Positions 56,071 through 64,000 of a stretch of DNA of 64,000 nucleotides are shown piece after piece. Origin of the DNA: Symsagittifera roscoffensis (lineage: Eukaryota; Xenacoelomorpha; Acoela; Convolutidae); contig NW_026970916.1 in the NCBI RefSeq assembly GCF_963678635.1, positions 62,001 to 126,000 on the forward strand, given 5' to 3'. The position numbers and the translations under genes are program-made. The notes beneath the pieces are model-generated. The model worked only from the letters and a program-made list of their open reading frames with translations, did no database searches and was not told where the DNA came from. Each line of letters begins with the position of its first letter. Position 1 is the stretch's first letter.

Positions 56071-56283
56071 CAAATATTTAAAGTGATGTGCATGTACATC
56101 GTTGAAACAAAATAAAGCATAAAAATTTGAAACAAAAGCACAGAAATTATTCTGGGAAACATAAATAGGAGTCAATTGAAGTTGAATTTTTTCCACGATT
56201 TCTTTCCGTAGATTTCTAGAGCTTGATATTCAAAGTACATATTATGATTTTTCAGAAAGTTTTATTTGCCTTGTATTGGAGCG

Positions 56284-56550
56284 TTTTAACCCTTGCGATA
56301 AACAAGGGTATTACAATCGGGTATTAGATTTTTTTTCCTGTAAATAATTTTGTTCACAGGACTCATTTTCTGGAAGACTGTGGTAGCAGCATGTACCGCT
56401 AAAGATAAATTTTGTGTATGTTAGCATTTTAAATGTCTGTATACTCGGTAACTAGAGTTTTTACCTTAAAATTAAATAAACTACTTCTTTGTTCACTTGA
56501 GTAGTAAATTAAATTTTAACCCTTGCGATAAGCAAGGGTATTACAATCGG
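56284..56550. repeat. Two 37-bp hairpin repeats, 230 bp apart
   Basis: The 37-bp sequence starting TTTTAACCCTTGCGATAA occurs at 56284-56320 and 56514-56550 with one difference. In it ACCCTTGC and GCAAGGGT form a perfect 8-bp stem in the second copy; the first copy keeps 7 bp. They could be the ends of a small nonautonomous element or a satellite monomer. Confidence 0.6.
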
Positions 56551-56659
56551 TGACTAGACTCACCCCCGTCGTAAAAAGAACCGTGTTCAGAGAATGGTCA
56601 CTATTAGCAATGGTAAATTAAGGTTCTGCTGATAATAAATTCAACTTTTTTGTGTATCC

Positions 56660-56730
56660 GGCACACTTGGTCTAGAGGTAACGAATGCGCCTGGGACGAC
56701 GAATGTATTAGATGCGAATCTGACAGACCC
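56660..56730 (+). other. Second tRNA-like relic
   Basis: TTGGTCTAGAGGTAACG resembles an A box and GATGCGAATCTG a degraded B box, 43 nt apart. Stems are imperfect. It may be related to the relic at 56008. Confidence 0.35.
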
Positions 56731-57520
56731 AGAAAAATTCCGTTGAAAAAACGCCGGCTAATTATTTGTCTGATTATCTATTGTCAGCTTAATTGGCACA
56801 CTGTAGATTTTTTTTTTGCTATACCTAATTTACATTATAGTTGCTCCTAGAGTTTTGATTTATTTCTGCTGTTTGTAATTTCTTCACTTTAATACTTTTG
56901 GTTTAGTTTTTGCTTGAAAATTTTTTTCTGCCCACGTGATTTTTGCTTACAATTTGCCGGCTGAGTTGCCTAATTTTGAGTACCTTCAAGTGACACGTAA
57001 TTTTTGTGCTCAGCTCTGGATTGCAAAAATGCTAATATATAATGGAAGTTACAATTTCCTTTTTTGACATTTTTTTGAATTTTTTTCTTTTTTTGTTTGC
57101 TTGATTGTATTGATCTATATTGTATTGGCTAAATGGCTTAAAACTGCGTCCTTCGACGAGCGCACAAAATTGTGTTTGCGGGTGTGGTTTAAGGGTAAGG
57201 GGAAGATTAAGATTTTTTTCAGTCTCAATTTTTTTCCCATTTTTCAGCTTAGTAGGTTTCGGCCTGTTTTATATCGTATTAGTGGCCTCATATTGTTTCA
57301 ATTCAGTGGCAAGTACAATTCTGTGTTTGGTTTGAGAGCGAGGCGGACTTGTTAACCTTTTATAAGTCCTAAATTTCTTATATATTTCAGCTTGAATAGA
57401 TTTCAAGTTTTTGTTTTTGGCTTATTTGCTGCCCTTAAACTTTTCTTTCGATACTAATTTTACATTCTATGTATACATACACAAATATATATACACATAT
57501 ACGAATTAATGTCTTCCCAA
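56731..57520. other. AT-rich noncoding sequence
   Basis: T-rich runs and a short TATATACACATA stretch. No gene is seen; two overlapping frames at 57101-57355 lack domains. Confidence 0.5.
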
Positions 57521-58372
57521 AAAATTTCGATTTTTCTATAAAAACACCCACCTAAATAAAAAATTTCGGGTTCGAAAAGGAAAGAGTAAAGGTCAGCTCT
57601 CCTGTACAAGAGGTTACGTCCAATTGTTCATGCAAAGAAATTGTGGCCTTCAGAAAAGGCAAGTAAGATACGTAGGAAAAGAAATTTACAGAAAAAGTCG
57701 ACTTCCCGATTACAAGACATTTGCTTTCGGAAGTTTAATAAAACTAACCCGATTTGAGAAAACTGGATCAAAAACTAAATTGTTTTATTTGACTGCGAAA
57801 TCTGAAAATTACAATCTACTTTCTATTTGCTTTTTTTCTGGAACACTACCCTTCTAAATCTGAGATTTTGGGTTCAATGTTCAGGACATGTTATGGGAAG
57901 CTCCCATGCTTATGCGGTTACGCCCTTTTTTTCTACAAAATTTATGGCCCTGGGAGAAACATGAATCTTGACTTTTTGACCGTTTTTTTTTTTCAAATTG
58001 ATTGACTTTTCTCCGAATCCAACCTCCATAATCTGAGACTTCGCATTCAGCGGAGAAAAAGGGTTGCGGGATTTTTGTATCAACCGGTGAATTAGGTTGA
58101 GCGATGCTCCTCTGCATTAGTGGCTCTGCCCATTAATTTTTCCCGAATGTTATGGCTCTCGAAAAAATCAAGTAATTTTTTTACCAACTTTTTAAAACAG
58201 AAAATTATTGTGTTCAGAAAAATCATAATTGAAATTTTCGATTTTTCTATAAAAATACCCAACTAAATAAAAAACTTTGGGTTCAAAAAGGAAAGAGTTA
58301 AGATCAGCTCCCCTGTACAAGCGGTTACGTCTTATTGCTCACGCAAAGAAATTGTGGTCTTCAGAAAAGGCA
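57521..58372. repeat. Pair of about 140-bp direct repeats
   Basis: 57521-57662 and 58232-58372 share the phrases CGATTTTTCTATAAAAA, GGAAAGAGT, CCTGTACAAG and AAGAAATTGTGG. Shorter relatives with GCGGTTACGCCC lie near 57915 and 58488, so this is a degenerate tandem array. Confidence 0.65.
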
Positions 58373-59464
58373 ACGTTTTGATTTCTTGTCCATTTTTTAT
58401 ACTTGACTTTTGTCAAAACAAAACCCTGTTGAATCTGAAAACAAGGATTTAATTGAGAAATGAGGTTGTTTAGAACCTCCGTTCATAAGCGGTTACGCAC
58501 TGTTTTTTGCAATTTTCAGTTTGTTATTAGAAAGTTCCAAGTTCTCTGAAAAATTTTCTCATACGTATTTCATTAGAGAAACAACCGGTGAAGCCTGAAG
58601 GTTTTGGTTGAAGCCCAAAATTTAACAATACCCATTTCTTCTTGCATCACTACAAAAAATTTTGAAACATTCGAATAGACAACTTGAGATAGGTTCTCAT
58701 TACTATATTTGAAAATTGTTCTGCTTTCAATTTTTTTTGTTACAATTATATTATGTTGGCTTTGTGAACTTATGTTGCGTAATTTCTCGCATTTTTTTCG
58801 AATAGATCGTAAAAATTTGATGCTTGAATATTTTTTTCTGCTGCTATTTTTTTTTGACTTATTGAAAATTGTCTCAATTTTTTTCGACTTATTTGCCGCT
58901 CGGTTATTGATTTTCAATGCTTTCTTAGGCTGTTTAGGAGCTTCATCCGAGAGACGGATTTTAAACCATAAAACTTTTGTAGTATTTTTTGTAGGTGTTT
59001 GGAGGGTGATCTAGTATGTACTAGTTTGAATTATTTTTCAGTTCTTTTTTGGCTTTTTTTGTCTTTTCTTGAAAAGATGAACGTTGTTCAGACTCTTGTA
59101 TAAGACGTGATAATGTATTTTTTCGTTTTTCTTTTCGGGAAAATGTTGAAATTTGTTCAAGCGCAAGTTTGTTTTTTGGCTGTTTGACTTTAGATTTTTT
59201 CAAGCTCAGTTCATTTACTTTGCTAAAAAGAAAGCAAAAGTCAAAATCGAATAGCCAAACTGTTAAGGGCATGAAAAACGTGATCAACTTTTAGCTTTGA
59301 AAGTAGAATGTAATTTTCAGATTTCGCAGTCAAATAAAACAATTAAGTTTTTGATCCAGTTTTCTCAAATCGGGTTAGTTTTATTAAACTTCCGAAAGCA
59401 AGTGTCTTGTAATCGGGAAGCCGACTTTTTTCCGTAAACTTCATTTCCTACATATCTTACTTGC
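57659..59464. repeat. Inverted repeat, arms of 165 bp around 1.5 kb
   Basis: Arm 1 (57659-57823) and arm 2 (59299-59464) are reverse complements at about 93-95% by eye, sharing for example AACCCGATTTGAGAAAACTG. The interior has no reading frame that I recognise. It may be a foldback element or the result of a local inverted duplication. Confidence 0.75.
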
Positions 59465-59499
59465 TTTTCTTACTTGCTTTATTATTGAAGCCTAATAGC

Positions 59500-60100
59500 T
59501 TTCGTTCTCGTTTGGCCCAAAAGTAACGACGTCGCCTTTGCTCCCTAAGGTCAGGATGCACCCGACCGGACCTTATTTTTTTAGTATATGTGCAACTGAC
59601 TTTCTTAACAGTATGTAAACATTGAATTGTCGGACTTTCGCTTGTCTGCTCACGTTTTGTCGGCTTAGTTGTCGCATCGCGAATTTTTCTTGTGCTGCAG
59701 CAATTTTCATTGTAGTTGCAAGTACAAGCGTTGTTCAGTGTTCAATGTAGTTTTAAGGAGACTTGAAAATTATTAAACACTTTTTTTATAAGCTATATGT
59801 TTTATCCGGCTCAACTGGTATCTGCTCAACGATTGTCGGCTTCGTTGCCTTATTACGGACTTTGCCTATGATGTAAGCAAGTTGCACTTTAGTTGCAACT
59901 GCAAGATCTGCACATTGTAGTTTCTTGGAGGACTTGAAACTTTTAAACTTTTTTTCTAAAAATTTTTTTTCGGCGCCACGTGTGTCTGCTCATTGATTCG
60001 TTCAAAAGATTAGTGTCGCCTCTGCTTTCTCTTCGTGTTGCTAATTAGTGTTGCTAATTTGATATTTAAATGCCTGGCATCTTAGAGTGAAATAAACTTC
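59500..60100. repeat. Degenerate tandem repeat of about 170 bp
   Basis: Units near 59640-59785, 59810-59965 and a partial one from 59975 share TCTGCTCA, TTGTCGGCTT and a TAGTTGCAA stretch. No coding sequence is seen. Confidence 0.5.
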
Positions 60101-60717
60101 TAACGAAACTTACGAAATTTTAATTTTTGTTAGATTAAGTTTTTTTCACTATTTTTTATGTTTACAGTTGCGTTAAGTTAAGATATTTTATTTCGGGTAC
60201 CGTTTTTTTTGTTAATAATTTTCTTCGCAGAATCAGATTTTAAGATCTCCGTTTCTATTAAAGCTTTAAGTTTACCAGCTAATAATTGAACCGTTGGTCT
60301 AGAGCTACTGAAGTGATAGTGGGTCTACAGATTGTTTCTTAGTTATATATTGTATTTTTTGTCAATTATATTGTTTTCGCCCAATATTTGTCGGTTAAAA
60401 TCTTTAAGTTTTTATTCTGTATTTTTCAAAAACTTTTTGATAAATGTTTTCAGCATTTTCCCCACATTTTCCAATGCATAAATTTAGTTCAGGGTTTCCT
60501 GATTTTAATGGTTTTAACCGACTCTCTGTTAGAGAAGAAATTTTTTAAAATTAACAAAGAACTTGCTTTGAATTTTCAGTTGTTTTAGATGCATAGCGTC
60601 CGATTTATTTTTCTAAATCTATTAGTGCTTGGAAAAAGTTGCAGTTTGAATTTGCTTGCTGTGTTATAGGTTTCAAGTTTCAAATAGATCGAAGTTATTG
60701 GCATGACGTATTGTTTC
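60101..60717. other. AT-rich noncoding sequence
   Basis: Nothing recognisable beyond a lone A-box-like TTGGTCTAGAGC near 60294 with no B box. Confidence 0.5.
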
Positions 60718-62360
60718 AGTTGTTATGCAATGTTTGAACAATGGAGACTAGAAGCCTCAGAAGCTTAACGGAAATCAAACGGGCGTAATTAAATGTACTC
60801 AAATTCAGATTTTAACAACTTTTTGAACATCAACAGACTCTCCAAAGCCATCTCTGAGAGAGTGAACTTCTGAAAAATATTCGGTTAAAACTAAAACTTA
60901 AGCTGGCAATAGACTCAAGAGAAGTTTTTATCTTTTTGGCGTGATATCTTTGTTTTTTCTGAGAATTATGGTGAGTGTCATGCGAGTAATAGGAATGTGG
61001 TTTTTTTCTGGTTGGAATTTTGGAAAAATTAGAATTTGTCGTGTGTTTTTTTTTAATTTCCCTTACATGCCTTTTTTCTCACTATTTTTTTTGCTGTGGT
61101 CCATAAACTTGTATATCAATTTTATTGGTTAATTTGGTTGTGTTTGGGTTATTTTTTCAAGCTCTGACATTTTTGTGGATTTTGTAAGTTCTTTTTCGTA
61201 AAAATTGTTTGTAAAAGTTTATTTTTTTTTCATTTTTATCATAATTAATAACAAATAATGGAAAAGTATTTTCTGTATTTGATGTTCAATTGCTCCTGCA
61301 GATTATGCTGGTTGTTTATGCGCACAATTTTAAGCCAGGTGTTTCAGTACATTTAACAATTTTTGGAGCTCAGTGTTTTGACCAACATTCTTTTTTATCG
61401 GTTCGATCTATTGGTTGTTAGAAAGAAATGAAAAAAATTAACGTATCTATCCCAAATCTTTCTTTTATTGCAAAAAATTCATTTTTCTAGGCTTGGATTT
61501 CTTGAACAGATTTTATTTTTAATATTCCACTTTTTGTTTGAGACACATTATCTTTTGATTTTCCGCTTTTATTCTGCATCGCAGGTGCAGGTGTGAAGCT
61601 CATCTTCGCTTCTTTATTTTACTTTTGTGTTGAATCGCAAATGATGCGAAAATTTACTTCACCTTTGTGTCAAAAATGCCTTCAATTTTGTTCTAAAACT
61701 TTGAAGGGTAGTAGCAGCATATTTTGAAATTCGAAAAAAAGCGGTTTTTGAAGCTCTGGCATAGCAAACCTTGCACCTTGTTGAATTTTTTCGGCTTTAA
61801 GTGTTTCTGGCTTTGTTGCAGCTTCGTAATTTATTTTCCGATACTAACTTCTTATTGTATTTTCTTCGCATGTTTTTCTTCTAAAAGTAGCCTTGTTCTT
61901 GTTGAAAGTATTAGGTTGCTACAAGCGCTTTTTTAGTTGAGCTCTTGATAAATAATATCAGATGATGTGATAACAACTCTGGTAGAAAAGTTACCTCATC
62001 ATGACGACAAACGCTCATAACCATATTGATTTTTAACATGGAGCTTAGAGGTTTGTTTTGTGTATTTGGTTTCTTTTTTTCAAAACATGCTTTTTTAATT
62101 TTGTTTCTCTTGTAGCTTCAAAATTCCTTTTTATCATTCTGACTTTAAGTTGTTATGCAATGTTTGAACAATGGAGACTAGAAGCCTCAGAAACTTAACG
62201 GAAATCAAACGGGCGTAATTAAATGTACCCAAATTCAGATTTTAACAACTTTTTGAACATCAACAGACTCTCCAAAGCCATCTCTGAGAGAGTGAACTTC
62301 TGAAAAATATTCGGTTAAAACTTAAACTTAAGCTGGCAATAGACTCAAGAGATGTTTTTA
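60718..62360. repeat. 213-bp direct repeat pair 1430 bp apart
   Basis: 60718-60930 and 62148-62360 are about 98% identical. Each begins AGTTGTTATGCAATG and contains TCTCTGAGAGAG. Such high identity in otherwise drifting DNA means a recent copying event. The 1.2 kb between the copies is AT-rich and shows no protein. They could be terminal repeats of a small element or a local duplication. Confidence 0.75.
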
Positions 62361-62948
62361 GATGATTTTTAACGCTTCCAAACAGTATTAATTGGCAATT
62401 GAATCATAGTTGATATCTTGAAATGTGAAAATATGAAAGAAATTGAACGAATTAAAACAGTAGCATGTAAAAAGCTAAAACACGCATTAATAGCAAAGTT
62501 ATTGCACTGTTTCATTATACTCGATTTTTATTCCGCTCATTTGAAGTTTTCTTGCATTTCCTTTTTACATTTTTTTAGTCATTTTTCTACAGAAAATGTT
62601 TTTCAAAGGCCTATTTGAGTATGACTGTTAAACATACCTACTTTCTATTTTTTATTTAGATCTCACTATCACATCACATCGAAACAACGACGCTGTTTTG
62701 AAGAAAAAAAATTGTATTTCAAAGCTTTTGGTCAGAACATTGTGTGCTATTTGCACAGTAACCGCCTATACTTAATTAAATCCTTGTTAATTTATGTTTG
62801 AAAAAAATAAGTAATTCAACCAAATACACAAAGCGTAAGTACATTAGTTCACGTCTGTGTGTTGCTTCAAGTAGTACACTTTGTGTGTTAGTTTTATTTA
62901 CTTCTCCAATTAGTTACAAATTAACAATGATTTAATTAATCGAACAGG
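62361..62948. other. AT-rich noncoding sequence
   Basis: No gene is seen. It ends in an acceptor-like AATCGAACAG before the candidate exon. Confidence 0.5.
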
Positions 62949-63031
62949 TTAAAACAAGTCCATTCCATATCTTCAAAACTGATCCATCGTCAGAAGCAGT
63001 TCCCGCCGAGTCTCTGGGTCAAAGATCAGTG
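62949..63031 (+). CDS. Candidate exon, gene unknown
   Basis: After an acceptor-like AACAG, a frame reads VKTSPFHIFKTDPSSEAVPA and then ESLGQRSV before a TAG stop. Base and codon use is less AT-rich than the surroundings. It could be a last exon, or splice on at a weak GT after ESL. I do not recognise the protein. Confidence 0.3.
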
Positions 63032-63706
63032 TAGTGCCAAAGAACATAGTCAAAATTATGTGGCGTGAACGAAACGATCTGTACATTATTGAATCGTTCT
63101 TAAAGTTTTTACAGTTCTAAGCTAATGTGAAATTATGCATACATTTTTTTCTGTTGACAATTTTCGACCCTTTCAAATTCAAATTTCGAATATACGCTAA
63201 AAGGCAATTAGAAAAACTATACGTTTTTGTCATAGAGAATTTTGTTGGAATGCGGTATGTTGAATTTCGTTAATAAAAGTACCCAGTGCAAAATTGTTTG
63301 GCTGATTATTTTTCTATAAAAGTTTAAGTGTAACGTTTTCTTTCAAGTTTTTGAATGCACCAGACAACTGCGTCAAAATTAGTATTTCAAGCTGAACCTG
63401 ATTTTTACACAATTTTTAGCTGTATAAATGGTCAAAACTTTCTTTTTCTCTCTTCGAAGATATTTTGAGCTCAAAGTCGCGAGGCTGTTTTTGACCTGCT
63501 TACTGTTAACTGTTAAACTTTTTCTATGAAAGTTGAGTCTTAGATTTATTTTTTGATAAATTTTTTAATCGAAAATAGCAATTTCGAAAAATAGCAAGTA
63601 GCAGATAAGTATTGGGTATTCAAAAAGTAAGTTTTTGCACACTTTTTCTCTGTGCATTGCATTAAACGCAAAACTTGGCATTGCCTTTAAGCTATACTTT
63701 ATGCAG
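63032..63706. other. AT-rich sequence between candidate exons
   Basis: AATAAA occurs near 63273 (GTTAATAAAAGTACC), possibly a poly(A) signal for the exon ending at 63031. Nothing else is seen. Confidence 0.4.
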
Positions 63707-63786
63707 TCAATAGGGAGGTGAAGCTGAAACATTTTTGGCAGCCCACCAAACAAGACTATCCGTTTGCTAAGCAAATGGCGCTGAAG
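63707..63786 (+). CDS. Candidate internal exon, gene unknown
   Basis: The acceptor TTTATGCAG and the strong donor AAG|GTAAGT frame a coding-like stretch reading NREVKLKHFWQPTKQ then DYPFAKQMALK. An alternative acceptor is CAATAG at 63713. The protein is not recognised. It probably belongs to a gene that continues to the right of the window. Confidence 0.4.
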
Positions 63787-64000
63787 GTAAGTAATACGGT
63801 AAGTTTTTGAAAAATTTTTAATTGAAAAAAAATGAGACAAAACTCAAGTTAGTTTTTTGTTTGCTTTTCCTATATTTTGAGTCTAAAAACTAAGAACGAT
63901 CATTCTACAATTAGTTTTGATAATCTATATTAATAATTTTAGGTAACTTAATTGCAGTGTCAAAAATTATATTGAAAGCTTGAAATCGATCAAATCACGA
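63787..64000. other. Right edge
   Basis: AT-rich, presumably intron following the donor at 63787. Confidence 0.4.

Overview
The window looks like nematode nuclear DNA, most probably Trichinella or a close relative. This is inference from AT-rich intergenic DNA, a split trypsin-like gene with introns of 67-113 bp, and many Ty3/Gypsy and BEL/Pao remnants; no rRNA or organelle marker fixes the species.

Positions 1-41041 are almost entirely two head-to-tail copies of one giant LTR retrotransposon. Copy A (1-21189) has lost only its 5' LTR and most of its leader to the window edge. Copy B (21206-41041) has both LTRs but is degraded. The full-length element is estimated at about 24.6 kb: LTR of about 925 bp, a leader of about 3 kb full of a CCGGAGGGGTC repeat, gag-protease, pol (RT, RNase H, DD35E integrase, GPF module and a C-terminal macro-like domain), ORF3 (1103 aa, with an SGNH-hydrolase domain), ORF4 (1869 aa, unrecognised), a 3' UTR and the 3' LTR. 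Copy A is open throughout except for one extra T in a T-run between gag and pol. Copy B reads through that point but carries a G-run frameshift in RT, a nonsense codon after RNase H, an indel before integrase, a 4.74-kb deletion of ORF3 and the front of ORF4, and two small frameshifts in ORF4.

Positions 41042-55085 hold a plus-strand trypsin-like serine protease gene. Six exons are visible, with His, Asp and Ser catalytic residues on exons 3, 4 and 5 and phases that agree at every junction. The start exon is not found; the retroelement ends about 550 bp upstream of the first recognised exon. The fourth visible intron is about 12 kb long because it contains a decayed BEL/Pao element (about 43611-52982), itself enlarged by nested tandem duplications and flanked by a degenerate satellite.

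Positions 55086-64000 are mostly noncoding AT-rich DNA with tRNA-like relics, two hairpin repeats, a 165-bp inverted repeat, a 213-bp direct repeat and degenerate tandem repeats. Two short exon-like stretches near the right end may belong to another gene.

The most notable system is the giant retroelement. It joins a macro-like domain to Pol and carries two large extra proteins where an env gene would usually sit, one of them with an esterase-type fold.
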